DNA from: DATMYQ01 sp035560935
Lineage (GTDB): Bacteria; Bacillota; Negativicutes; Sporomusales; Sporomusaceae
Length of the DNA: 15,709 nt
Reading direction: 5' to 3'
Assembly (NCBI GenBank): GCA_035560935.1
Contig: DATMYQ010000137.1
Span: 1-15,709 of the forward strand
The number at the start of each line of letters is the position of its first letter. Position 1 is the first letter of the stretch. A program made the position numbers and the translations under genes. Below the pieces are notes generated by a model. That model was given only the letters and a program-made list of their open reading frames with translations, made no database searches and had not been told where the DNA came from. Positions 1-7,246 of the stretch are shown here, one piece after another.

Positions 1-54
1 CCCGTCATTCGGTCAATTCTCGTTCTAACCCTGCGTGTTTTTCAAAGCCCAGTC

Positions 55-90
55 GATGCGTACCGCATCTATCGATGCAATATGCATCGA
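55..90. repeat. Tandem pair of GATGC-type palindromes (candidate operators)
   Basis: Two adjacent inverted repeats share the same core. The first, at 55-69, is GATGCG-TAC-CGCATC. The second, at 72-90, is TCGATGCA-ATA-TGCATCGA. Their centres are about 19 bp apart, close to two helical turns. A third, shorter copy (GATGCATC) lies at 143-150. Three-base spacers are too tight for stable RNA hairpins, so binding sites for a dimeric DNA-binding protein are the better reading. They lie beyond the PFOR terminator, so they more likely serve a gene off the left edge. The binding protein is unknown. Confidence 0.45.
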
Positions 91-123
91 ATCATTTTTC
101 TTGTTTCTTGATTAAAGCTTTTA

Positions 124-129
124 ATTATA
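124..129 (-). promoter_or_regulatory. Possible leftward -10 element
   Basis: On the minus strand this hexamer is TATAAT, an exact -10 match. The expected -35 position (about 147-152) has only a poor match and overlaps the GATGCATC palindrome at 143-150. If used, transcription would start near 117, run left through the palindromes at 55-90 and leave the window. No start codon with a ribosome binding site is visible before the edge, so the target gene cannot be named. Confidence 0.25.
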
Positions 130-165
130 AGGATTTATCTCCGATGCATCTTGCCTCATTCTTTT

Positions 166-202
166 GAAGAAAAACTGCCAGATTTTATCCTCTGGCAGTT
201 TT
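166..202 (-). terminator. Rho-independent terminator after PFOR
   Basis: A perfect 12-bp inverted repeat (171-182 with 191-202, 8-nt loop) ends on the minus strand in TTTTTCTTC. It lies 35 bases past the PFOR stop codon, which fits an intrinsic terminator for that gene. A second small hairpin, CCTGG-AGAAG-CCAGG at 208-222, lies between the stop and the terminator. On the plus strand the arm ends in TTTTCCT, so termination may also work in that direction. Confidence 0.85.
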
Positions 203-236
203 CCTCTCCTGGAGAAGCCAGGCCCGCATTGGCAGC

Positions 237-3200
237 TTACTTTTCCGCCAATTTTTTGTACATCCGGTATTTTTCCGCCGCTGCCTTTTCCGCTGCCGCA
301 AACAGGGTTTCGGCTTCGTCGGGGAAGGTACGCACCAACGAGGAATAGCGCACTTCACCCATCAGGAAATCGCGGAAACTGGTTTTCGGTTCAGCAGAAT
401 CGAGAATAAAGGGATTTTCACCCGCCTGTTTCCGTTCCGGATGGAAACGGTACAGATGCCAGTAACCAGCGGCTACGGCGTTCTTGGCCTCTTGCTGGGA
501 ACAACCCATGCCGCTGGCCAGGCCGTGGCTGATACAGGGAGCGTAGGCGATAATCAGCGAGGGTCCGTTATAGCTTTCGGCTTCTTTCAGCACTTTGATC
601 AAATGTGCCGGATTGGCGCCCATGGCCACCTGAGCTACATACACATAGCCATAGGTCATGGCCTGCATGCCCAGATCTTTTTTCTGAATCTTCTTCCCGG
701 ACGCGGCAAACTGGGCCACAGCACCGATCGGAGTCGCCTTGGAAGACTGTCCGCCGGTATTGGAGTAGACTTCGGTGTCCACCACCAGGATATTGACATT
801 TTCGCCCGAAGCCAGCACATGATCCAGGCCGCCGTAGCCGATGTCATAGGCCCAGCCGTCGCCGCCGTACATCCACATGGATTTTTTCGTCAGATGTTCC
901 CGGTTGCTCAAAACGTATTCTTTGAGCGTCTGGGCTTCGCCGCTCAGTTTGGCCGCCGTCAGCGTCTCAGCCAGTTTCAGGGTTGCCGGCCGGTTGCCGC
1001 TGTCCGCCTGGGCCTGCCATTCTCCGATCGCCGCCTGCAGCGCCGGATCCGCGGCCTTGTTTTTCAACTCCGCCAGTTTGGCCAGCAGCCGTTCCCGCTG
1101 CTGTTTCACCGCCAGGCACATTCCCAGGCTGAATTCCGCGTTATTTTCAAACAGGGAATTGGACCAGGCCGGGCCACAGCCTTCCTGGTTAACGGTGTAA
1201 GGGAAGCAGGGAACCGCCGAACCCCAGGCCTGGGTGCAGCCGGTGGCATTGGCCACGTACATCTTTTCGCCAAACAGCTGGGTCATCAGTTTCATATACG
1301 GGGTTTCACCGCAACCGGCGCAAGCTCCGGAGAATTCCAGCAAGGGCTGTTCAAACTGACTGCCCTTCACGCTGAATTTGTCCAGCGGGTTGGCTTTGGC
1401 CGGCAGCTTCACCGCATATTCCCAGTTGGCCACTTCCGTTTGCTGGCTGTCCAACGGTTTCATTTCCAGCGCTTTTTCTTTCGCCGGGCAAACTTCGACA
1501 CAGCTGCCACAGCCGTAGCAATCCAGCGCCGACACCTGCATCCGGTATTGATACGCATCCAGTCCGGAGCCTTTGCCCGGTTTGGTGACAAAATCCGCCG
1601 GCGCCGCTGCTTTTTCCGCCTCCGTTAGTAAATAGGGGCGGATTGCAGCATGAGGGCAGACGTACGCGCACTGGTTGCACTGCAAGCATTGTTCCGGTTT
1701 CCATTCCGGGACGTCCACCGCGATACCCCGTTTGTCATAGGCTGAAGTTCCCAGCGGGAACGTGCCGTCTTCCCGTCCGACAAAAGCGCTGACGGGAATG
1801 TCGTCGCCTTTGAGCGCGTTAATCGGCATGGCAATGTTCCGGATAAAGTCCGGCAGGTCGGTTCTGACTGCCGCAACCGCGTCCGTCGCATCCTTCCAGG
1901 CCGCCGGAATCTCCACCGCCCGGACGTCGCTGATGCCCCGGTCGATGGCGGCATTGTTCATCGCGACAATCTGATCACCCTTTTGGCCGTAGGTTTTTTC
2001 CACAGCGCTCTTCATATAGCCAATCGCCTGTTCCACCGGAATCACCTTGGTCAGTTTGAAGAAAGCCGCCTGCAAAATGGTATTGGTGCGGTTGCCCATG
2101 CCGATTTCCTTGGCAATGGCCGTGGCATCAATGATATAGAGCCGGATGTTTTTCCGGGCCACTGCCCGTTTTACGGGCGCCGGCAGTTTATCGGCCAGTT
2201 CCTGGCCGCTCCAGCCGCAGTTTAGGAGCAGTACGCCTTCCGGCTTCAAATCGCCGACGATATCATATTTATCCAGGTAGGAAGGATTATGGCAGGCAAC
2301 AAAATCCGCCGCTTTGACGTTATAAGTGGAACGAATCGGCTGTTTGCCAAACCGCAGGTGGGATTTGGTGATTCCGCCGGATTTTTTCGCATCGTATTCA
2401 AAGTAAGCCTGGGCATACAGATCCGTGTGATCGCCGATAATCTTGACGGAATTTTTATTGGCGCCCACAGTGCCGTCGGAACCCAGTCCCCAGAATTTGC
2501 AGTTGATGGCGTTGACGCCGGCCAGCACGGGTTCTTCACCCACGTTAAGCGACAGGCCGGTGACATCGTCGTTAATGCCCACGGTAAAATGATTTTTCGG
2601 AGCGGCATTCATCATATTCTGGTACACCGCCATAATCTGGGCCGGGGTCACGTCTTTGGAAGAGAGGCCATAACGGCCCGCCAGAATCCGCGGACGGGTC
2701 ACCTGATCCACGACTGCGGCGCAGACATCCAGGTACAGAGGCTCGCCCAGCGCGCCCGGTTCTTTGGTCCGGTCCAGCACCGTCAGGGTTTTGACCGTCG
2801 CCGGCAGTTCCTTCAGGAAATGCTGCAGCGAGAACGGGCGGTACAGGTGCACCTGCAGGTAACCGGTCTTTTGGCCCTGCCGGTTCAGTTCGTCCACTGT
2901 TTCCTCAATGGTGCCGCTGACCGAGCCCATGGCCACAATAACCTGTTCGGCATCCGGCACGCCATAATAATTAAACAGCTTATAGTTGCGACCGGTCAGT
3001 TTGTTGATCGCGTTCATATATTCTTCCACGATTGCCGGCAATTTGTCGTAGAAGGGGTTGCAAACTTCCCTCGCCTGAAAGAACACGTCAGGATTCTGGA
3101 CGCCGCTGCGCAGCACCGGGTGTTCCGGGTTCAGCGCGCTTTTACGGAACGCGGCGAGCGCGTCCTGGTCCACCAGGGCATAAAGATCCTGATAGTCCAG

Positions 3201-3755
3201 GCAATCGATTTTCTGAATCTCGTGGGAGGTTCGGAACCCGTCGAAAAAATGCAGAAACGGTACCCGCCCTTTAAGCGCGGCCAAATGCGCCACGCCGCTC
3301 AGGTCCATAACCTCCTGAACGCTGCCGGTGGCCAGCATGGCAAAACCAGTCTGCCGACAGGACATCACGTCGGAATGATCGCCGAAAATAGAAACGGCAT
3401 GTGTACCCACGGTCCGGGCGGTGACGTGCAGCACGCCCGGCTTCAGCTGACCGGAGATCCGGTACATGGTCGGAATCATCAGCAGCAAGCCCTGTGACGC
3501 CGTATAAGACGTGGTCAGCGTACCCGCCTCCAATGCTCCGTGCATCGCCGCCACAGCACCGGCCTCCGACTGCATTTCCGTCAGTCGTACCGTCTGTCCG
3601 AAGAAATTTTTCTTTCCCTGAGCCGACCATAAGTCAACGTGCTCCGCCATCGGCGAAGACGGTGTGATTGGATAAATGGTCGCCACTTCCGTGAATGCGT
3701 ACGAAACATAGGCTGCCGCTTCGTTGCCATCCATGGTTTTCATGTTTTTGTCCAT
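237..3755 (-). CDS. nifJ: Pyruvate:ferredoxin (flavodoxin) oxidoreductase, single-polypeptide type
   Basis: This 1172-residue protein is the homodimeric PFOR that oxidises pyruvate with CoA to acetyl-CoA and CO2 and reduces ferredoxin (EC 1.2.7.1); it acts in the cytoplasm. Length and domain order are normal for the family. The pyruvate/TPP domain I carries YPITPSSPMAE near residue 30. The gamma-type domain carries GLGSDGTVGANK near 430. A two-cluster ferredoxin insert has CLQCNQCAYVCP near 690 and CYGCGSCVEVCP near 746. The proximal-cluster cysteines (CAGCGETPY) are near 812. The C-terminal TPP domain has GDGWAYDIGYGG near 965 and NTGGQSS near 1000. All expected cysteine ligands are present, so the enzyme should be active. 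The ATG at 3755 is chosen because GTAGGGGGAA (3761-3770) lies 5 nt upstream; Met5 and Met8 are less likely starts. The gene is monocistronic, ends at a strong terminator, and lies downstream of a sigma-54 activator gene on the same strand. The por/nifJ name depends on convention. Confidence 0.97.
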   Translation of the reverse strand: MDKNMKTMDGNEAAAYVSYAFTEVATIYPITPSSPMAEHVDLWSAQGKKNFFGQTVRLTEMQSEAGAVAAMHGALEAGTLTTSYTASQGLLLMIPTMYRISGQLKPGVLHVTARTVGTHAVSIFGDHSDVMSCRQTGFAMLATGSVQEVMDLSGVAHLAALKGRVPFLHFFDGFRTSHEIQKIDCLDYQDLYALVDQDALAAFRKSALNPEHPVLRSGVQNPDVFFQAREVCNPFYDKLPAIVEEYMNAINKLTGRNYKLFNYYGVPDAEQVIVAMGSVSGTIEETVDELNRQGQKTGYLQVHLYRPFSLQHFLKELPATVKTLTVLDRTKEPGALGEPLYLDVCAAVVDQVTRPRILAGRYGLSSKDVTPAQIMAVYQNMMNAAPKNHFTVGINDDVTGLSLNVGEEPVLAGVNAINCKFWGLGSDGTVGANKNSVKIIGDHTDLYAQAYFEYDAKKSGGITKSHLRFGKQPIRSTYNVKAADFVACHNPSYLDKYDIVGDLKPEGVLLLNCGWSGQELADKLPAPVKRAVARKNIRLYIIDATAIAKEIGMGNRTNTILQAAFFKLTKVIPVEQAIGYMKSAVEKTYGQKGDQIVAMNNAAIDRGISDVRAVEIPAAWKDATDAVAAVRTDLPDFIRNIAMPINALKGDDIPVSAFVGREDGTFPLGTSAYDKRGIAVDVPEWKPEQCLQCNQCAYVCPHAAIRPYLLTEAEKAAAPADFVTKPGKGSGLDAYQYRMQVSALDCYGCGSCVEVCPAKEKALEMKPLDSQQTEVANWEYAVKLPAKANPLDKFSVKGSQFEQPLLEFSGACAGCGETPYMKLMTQLFGEKMYVANATGCTQAWGSAVPCFPYTVNQEGCGPAWSNSLFENNAEFSLGMCLAVKQQRERLLAKLAELKNKAADPALQAAIGEWQAQADSGNRPATLKLAETLTAAKLSGEAQTLKEYVLSNREHLTKKSMWMYGGDGWAYDIGYGGLDHVLASGENVNILVVDTEVYSNTGGQSSKATPIGAVAQFAASGKKIQKKDLGMQAMTYGYVYVAQVAMGANPAHLIKVLKEAESYNGPSLIIAYAPCISHGLASGMGCSQQEAKNAVAAGYWHLYRFHPERKQAGENPFILDSAEPKTSFRDFLMGEVRYSSLVRTFPDEAETLFAAAEKAAAEKYRMYKKLAEK

Positions 3756-3800
3756 CTCTATTCCCCCTACCCTTGACTTTATGCTTTCTATTTCTTGCTT

Positions 3801-3806
3801 ATTATA
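3801..3806 (-). promoter_or_regulatory. Candidate -10 element of the PFOR promoter
   Basis: The minus strand reads TATAAT, an exact -10 hexamer 45 bases upstream of the PFOR start. The predicted start of transcription is near 3794. At the 17-bp spacing the -35 position (3824-3829) reads AAGCAG, a poor match, so this promoter may need an activator. No -24/-12 sigma-54 element is visible in the 156-base gap. Confidence 0.45.
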
Positions 3807-3875
3807 GCCGCAGCGGAAAATTCCTGCTTTTTACTCATCATTAATTGCACAAAAGTCTATTCCGCGCCCACCAAT

Positions 3876-3912
3876 CAAAAATCCGGCACTGTTTTTTCCT
3901 GCCATCCGGGAT
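3876..3912 (-). terminator. Possible weak terminator after the sigma-54 activator
   Basis: On the minus strand a hairpin can form right after the activator stop codon: ATCC...GGCA pairs with TGCC...GGAT across an 11-nt A-rich loop, with a 5-nt bulge on the left arm, followed by TTTTG. The short stem and the bulge make it weak, so read-through into PFOR is possible. Confidence 0.35.
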
Positions 3913-5339
3913 TATTTTACTCCGTCCGATTGTGGCTTCAAACCATATTTTCTGATTTTACGCAGAACCGTCGTCTGATCCACACCGGTCACCCGGGCAA
4001 TTTGCCGGCTGCTGCTGTGCAGCGTCAAAGCCTGCGCCAACAGTTGTTTCTCGACCGCCGCCACCGCCTGGGGGATGGTACTGGAGCGGCTGACGCTGAT
4101 CGTATGGGAAGCGCCATCCGAACGGTAATGGGCGATATCCATGTCCTGTACCGGCGGTAAAATCGTCATTGGATCTTCATCGCCCAGCACCACCATTCGT
4201 TCCACCATATGTTTCAGCTGGCGGATATTCCCCGGCCAGGAGTAGTTCTCCATAAACTTCTGCAACTCCGGGCTCAACCGTTTATTCTGGCCGTAGCGCC
4301 GGTTGCTTTCGTGTAAAAAATACATGCACAGCGGCCGGATATCTTCCGGACGCTCCCGCAGCGGCGGAATATGAAAATGGATGACATTCAGCCGGTAGTA
4401 TAAGTCTTCACGAAACTTATTGTCCGCCACCATTTTCGCCAGATCTTTGTTCGTGGCCGCCACAATCCGCACATTAACCGGCGTCGGAACACTGTCGCCT
4501 ACCCGGGTAATCTCGCCGGTATCCAGCACCCGCAGCAGCTTGACCTGCAACGCAAAGGGCAGATCTCCGATTTCATCCAAAAATAAAGTTCCCCCGTCCG
4601 CCGTCTCAAACAGTCCTTTTTTGCCATGTTTCAAGGCGCCGGTAAACGCGCCGCCCACATAGCCAAAGAACTCCGATTCCAGCAGTGTATCGGGAATGGC
4701 GCCGCAGTTCACGGCGACAAACGGCGCTTCTTTCCGGGCACCGTGTTCATGAATGTACCGGGCCAACACTTCCTTTCCCACTCCGGATTCACCGGTGATC
4801 AATACAGTAATGTCCACGGAGCTGACTTTTAATGCCGCCTGGAACACGCAGTTAATCCGGCGGCTGACCGTCACCGGTCCACTTATTTGGGCGCCTTCCA
4901 GCCGCTTATAATACAGTTCCTCCAATTCCTGGGCCCGTTCCAGTTGTTCCCGCAACAGCACCATTTCCGACATATCGCGGCAATTGCCAATGACCAGCCG
5001 CACTTGCCCCTGTTCATCCAGAATCGGTTTGGCCGTGACCATGACCACTTTCCCGGGGATCAGGTTGGTATGGGTCCGGGTCACATGCCTTTTGGTGTCC
5101 AACGCTTCGATACAGGCGGTTTTTTTGTAGGGACTGTTATCGGCAAACTCACGGAAATTTTTCCCTTCCACCTGGCGCCGGTCTAATCCGGTAATGCGAA
5201 AATAGGAATCGTTGACCAGCACAACATCCGCATGGCCGTCGATGACCAGAATGCCATCATAGGATTGTTCCACAACGGCGGAAATTTCTTCCAGGGTCAG
5301 ACTGATACGCGACTGGCCCGGACAAGTTGGCTCTGTCAT
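3912..5339 (-). CDS. PAS-domain sigma-54-dependent transcriptional activator, TyrR-type HTH
   Basis: A 475-residue bacterial enhancer-binding protein that would activate RNA polymerase carrying sigma-54. An N-terminal PAS domain (about 15-130; VVEQSYDGILVIDG) replaces a phospho-receiver domain, so it should sense a small ligand or redox state directly. A short coiled-coil-like linker (REQLERAQELEELYYKRL) follows. The AAA+ domain has Walker A GESGVGKE (~183), the sigma-54 contact loop GAFTGA (~231), Walker B TLFLDEIGDL (~257), an arginine-finger region FREDLYYRL, and WPGNIRQL (~374), where families usually show WPGNxREL. The C-terminal helix-turn-helix (~430-470; RQIARVTGVDQTTVLRKI) resembles the TyrR type rather than Fis. 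A longer frame opens at a TTG at 5360, but the ribosome binding site GGGGAG lies downstream of that TTG and 11 nt before the ATG at 5339, so the ATG is preferred. The target is not proven; neighbours are PFOR downstream and glycerate kinase, divergent. Confidence 0.93.
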   Translation of the reverse strand: MTEPTCPGQSRISLTLEEISAVVEQSYDGILVIDGHADVVLVNDSYFRITGLDRRQVEGKNFREFADNSPYKKTACIEALDTKRHVTRTHTNLIPGKVVMVTAKPILDEQGQVRLVIGNCRDMSEMVLLREQLERAQELEELYYKRLEGAQISGPVTVSRRINCVFQAALKVSSVDITVLITGESGVGKEVLARYIHEHGARKEAPFVAVNCGAIPDTLLESEFFGYVGGAFTGALKHGKKGLFETADGGTLFLDEIGDLPFALQVKLLRVLDTGEITRVGDSVPTPVNVRIVAATNKDLAKMVADNKFREDLYYRLNVIHFHIPPLRERPEDIRPLCMYFLHESNRRYGQNKRLSPELQKFMENYSWPGNIRQLKHMVERMVVLGDEDPMTILPPVQDMDIAHYRSDGASHTISVSRSSTIPQAVAAVEKQLLAQALTLHSSSRQIARVTGVDQTTVLRKIRKYGLKPQSDGVK

Positions 5340-5462
5340 GCCAGATTTCACTCCCCGCAATCGATTTTATGAGTCTTTCATATATTTATATGCCTATGCG
5401 AAAAATCCTTTTATTCGCCGCAACCTTTCAGTCATTGCAGAAAATGATTGTTTTTCGGAGAA

Positions 5463-5492
5463 TTGTTTTATATTAGGAGGTCTTGCTATAAT
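5463..5492 (+). promoter_or_regulatory. Promoter of the glycerate kinase gene
   Basis: A -35 TTGTTT (5463-5468) and an exact -10 TATAAT (5487-5492) are separated by 18 bp, with transcription predicted to begin near 5499. Two direct copies of ATTGTTTT (5447-5454 and 5462-5469), spaced 15 bp apart, overlap or precede the -35 and could bind a regulator. Confidence 0.65.
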
Positions 5493-5527
5493 AAGATTAG
5501 ATCATTTGAGAAGCGAGGTGAACAGCG

Positions 5528-6682
5528 TTGCGAATCATTGTGGCGCCGGATTCATTTAAAGGCAGTCTGTCCGCCGTGGCGGTGGCGCAGGCTATGAAAC
5601 AGGGTATTCTCACCGTATTTCCCGACGCCGAAGTCATTGAGGCACCGATCGCCGATGGCGGCGAAGGCACCGTCGAGGCACTGAGCACCGCTACCGGCGG
5701 GCAGGTAATCCACCATCGCGTAACCGGACCGTTGGGAGAGATGGTGGACGCTGGTTGGGGCATCCTGGGTAACGGGAAAACCGCAGTGATGGAAATGGCC
5801 GCCGCCTCCGGCCTGCCACTGATCCCACGGGACAAACGCGATCCGCGCCGGGCCACCACGTTGGGTACGGGGGAGCTGATCCAGGCGGCACTGGACCGCG
5901 GCCTGCGCAAAATCATCATCGGCATCGGTGGCAGCGCCACCAATGACGGCGGCAGCGGCATGGCCAAAGCTCTGGGGATTCGTTTTCTTGACGCATCCGG
6001 ACAGGAACTGCCGGATGGCGGCTCCGCGCTGGCCCGACTGGACCGCATCGACCTGTCCGGAGCTGACCCCCGTCTGGCGGCGACAGAAATATTGGTCGCT
6101 TGCGACGTGGACAACCCGCTCTGCGGTCCCCGGGGCGCATCGGCGGTATACGGTCCGCAAAAAGGTGCCACGCCCGACATAGTCACAGAGCTGGATCAGG
6201 CCCTGGACCGCTTTGCCATCGTGGCGCAGCAGGCCACCGGCCGCGACGCGGCCAACCTGCCGGGAGCAGGCGCCGCCGGCGGTTTGGGTGCCGGACTGTT
6301 GTTCTTTACTAACGCCCAGCTCCGTCCCGGCGTGGAAATGATCCTGGAGGCAATCCGCTTTGATACTCTGGTCCGTCAGGCCGATCTGGTCATTACCGGC
6401 GAAGGCAATACCGATTTTCAGACCGCGCATGGCAAAGCTCCCGTTGGTGTGGCCAAAATCGCCAAGCAATACGGCGTTCCGGTTGTCTGCCTGTCCGGCG
6501 GCCTGGGTACCGGCTGCGACGCCGTGCTGGCGCAGGGAATTGACGGGTTGATGAGCATTGTTCCCGGCCCCATCGCGCTGGAAGAATGCCTCCGTCAGGC
6601 GCCGGAACTGCTGGCCGCCGCCACCGCCCGTCTGTGCCGGTTGCTTGCGGTCGGCGCCAATATACCGGTTTTGCGCAACTAA
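5528..6682 (+). CDS. glxK: Glycerate 2-kinase (GarK/GlxK family)
   Basis: A 384-residue cytoplasmic kinase that phosphorylates D-glycerate with ATP, normally giving 2-phosphoglycerate for lower glycolysis (EC 2.7.1.165). Family signatures run from end to end: VAPDSFKGSLSA at the N-terminus, PIADGGEGTVEAL, GIGGSATNDGGSGMAKALG, ACDVDNPLCGPRGA, YGPQKGA, GAAGGLGAGL, and a C-terminal GEGNTDFQTAHGKAP block, where I recall the motif usually being GEGxxDxQT. Length is normal. The start is TTG at 5528: GAGGTG at 5515-5520 gives a 7-nt spacing and no better in-frame ATG exists. Glycerate can arise from serine, glyoxylate, tartronate or sugar-acid breakdown; no such pathway gene is in the window, so the source is unknown. 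The gene is divergent from the PAS/sigma-54 activator with 188 bases between the starts, an arrangement often seen for a regulator and its target. Confidence 0.95.
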   Translation: MRIIVAPDSFKGSLSAVAVAQAMKQGILTVFPDAEVIEAPIADGGEGTVEALSTATGGQVIHHRVTGPLGEMVDAGWGILGNGKTAVMEMAAASGLPLIPRDKRDPRRATTLGTGELIQAALDRGLRKIIIGIGGSATNDGGSGMAKALGIRFLDASGQELPDGGSALARLDRIDLSGADPRLAATEILVACDVDNPLCGPRGASAVYGPQKGATPDIVTELDQALDRFAIVAQQATGRDAANLPGAGAAGGLGAGLLFFTNAQLRPGVEMILEAIRFDTLVRQADLVITGEGNTDFQTAHGKAPVGVAKIAKQYGVPVVCLSGGLGTGCDAVLAQGIDGLMSIVPGPIALEECLRQAPELLAAATARLCRLLAVGANIPVLRN

Positions 6683-6684
6683 CC

Positions 6685-6723
6685 GCAAAAGTCACAAAGG
6701 CTTTTTGGGCTTGGTGACTTTGC
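6685..6723 (+). terminator. Long stem-loop after glycerate kinase, no U tract
   Basis: GCAAAAGTCAC (6685-6695) pairs with GTGACTTTGC (6714-6723) with one bulged A, and the pairing extends inward through AAAG/CTTG with a G-U pair. It starts two bases after the glycerate kinase stop codon. The following bases (CTGAACAC) contain no U run, so it is either a weak or factor-assisted terminator or an mRNA-stabilising or processing structure. Confidence 0.5.
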
Positions 6724-6749
6724 CTGAACACATTATTGCTAAGAATAAT
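6720..6749 (+). promoter_or_regulatory. Possible promoter of the ppnP gene
   Basis: TTGCCT (6720-6725) and AATAAT (6744-6749) are separated by 18 bp. The -35 overlaps the right arm of the preceding hairpin. The match is moderate; transcription could instead read through from the glycerate kinase promoter. Confidence 0.3.
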
Positions 6750-6801
6750 CAGCAGGAATTTTTTCATTCAGCTCGAAATTAACCCGGGAGGTGAATTAAT
6801 T

Positions 6802-7119
6802 ATGAGTGAATTTCAAAATGTAACCGTCGTGAAAGCGGCCAACGTGTATTTTGACGGCAAGGTCACCAGCCGCACCGTCAAATTTGCCGACGGCAGCCGC
6901 AAAACGCTGGGCATCATGCTGCCCGGCGAATATGACTTCAGTACCGCTGCGGCGGAAGTCATGGAAATCCTGGCGGGTGAAATGGATATTCTGCTGCCGG
7001 GAGCCACAGAGTGGCAAACCATCCAGGCGGGGCAGGAGTTTTCCGTTCCGGCCAACTCACGCTTTCAGCTGAAGGTAAAAAGCGTCGCCGACTACTGCTG
7101 CTCCTACATTACGAAATAA
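6802..7119 (+). CDS. ppnP: Pyrimidine/purine nucleoside phosphorylase PpnP (YaiE, DUF1255)
   Basis: A 105-residue single-domain cupin-like protein. PpnP proteins cleave many nucleosides with phosphate to the free base and ribose 1-phosphate, so this would act in cytoplasmic nucleoside salvage. The family pattern is clear: NVYFDGKVTSRTV near the start, GIMLPGEYDFST, EVMEILAGEMDILLPG, then WQTIQAGQEFSVPANSRF and a C-terminal YCCSYI. The E. coli protein is about ten residues shorter at the N-terminus. The frame is open from 6736, but the ATG at 6802 has a strong ribosome binding site (GGGAGGTGA, 6786-6794) at good spacing and gives the family length. It lies 119 bases after glycerate kinase and is followed by a clear terminator. 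Confidence 0.93.
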   Translation: MSEFQNVTVVKAANVYFDGKVTSRTVKFADGSRKTLGIMLPGEYDFSTAAAEVMEILAGEMDILLPGATEWQTIQAGQEFSVPANSRFQLKVKSVADYCCSYITK

Positions 7120-7132
7120 TCTGTCTTCCTTA

Positions 7133-7170
7133 GCAGCCGGTTGCAGAACCGGTTGCTTTTCACATTTTTC
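7133..7170 (+). terminator. Rho-independent terminator after ppnP
   Basis: GCAGCCGGTT (7133-7142) pairs with AACCGGTTGC (7147-7156), including one G-U pair, across a GCAG tetraloop. TTTTCACATTTTT follows directly. It begins 13 bases after the ppnP stop codon. Confidence 0.88.
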
Positions 7171-7182
7171 AAAGAAGGATTT

Positions 7183-7210
7183 TTGCGTGAAGGCTTAGAA
7201 GTAGTTAAAT
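7183..7210 (+). promoter_or_regulatory. Candidate promoter of the rubrerythrin gene
   Basis: TTGCGT (7183-7188) and TTAAAT (7205-7210) are separated by 16 bp, upstream of an AT-rich leader. GTAGT (7201-7205) and ACTAC (7223-7227) form a spaced inverted repeat around the -10 that could be an operator. Rubrerythrin genes are often under PerR control in Firmicutes, but no good PerR box is visible. Confidence 0.4.
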
Positions 7211-7246
7211 CGGAAAATAAATACTACATAACAAGGAGTGTATAAT

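Noticed and set aside
441..1628. Long plus-strand open frame (395 codons) opposite PFOR
   Set aside because: It lies fully antisense to a gene with intact family motifs and has no recognisable domain or ribosome binding site. Codon bias in GC-rich genes often leaves such frames open.
2289..3497. Long plus-strand open frame (402 codons) opposite PFOR
   Set aside because: Antisense shadow of PFOR, rich in His, Arg and Gln as expected of reverse-complement reading; no domain seen.
3912..5360. TTG start at 5360 for the sigma-54 activator
   Set aside because: The good ribosome binding site lies downstream of this codon and serves the ATG at 5339.
5552..6688. 378-codon minus-strand frame opposite glycerate kinase
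   Set aside because: Shadow of a clear glycerate kinase, with no ribosome binding site or motif.
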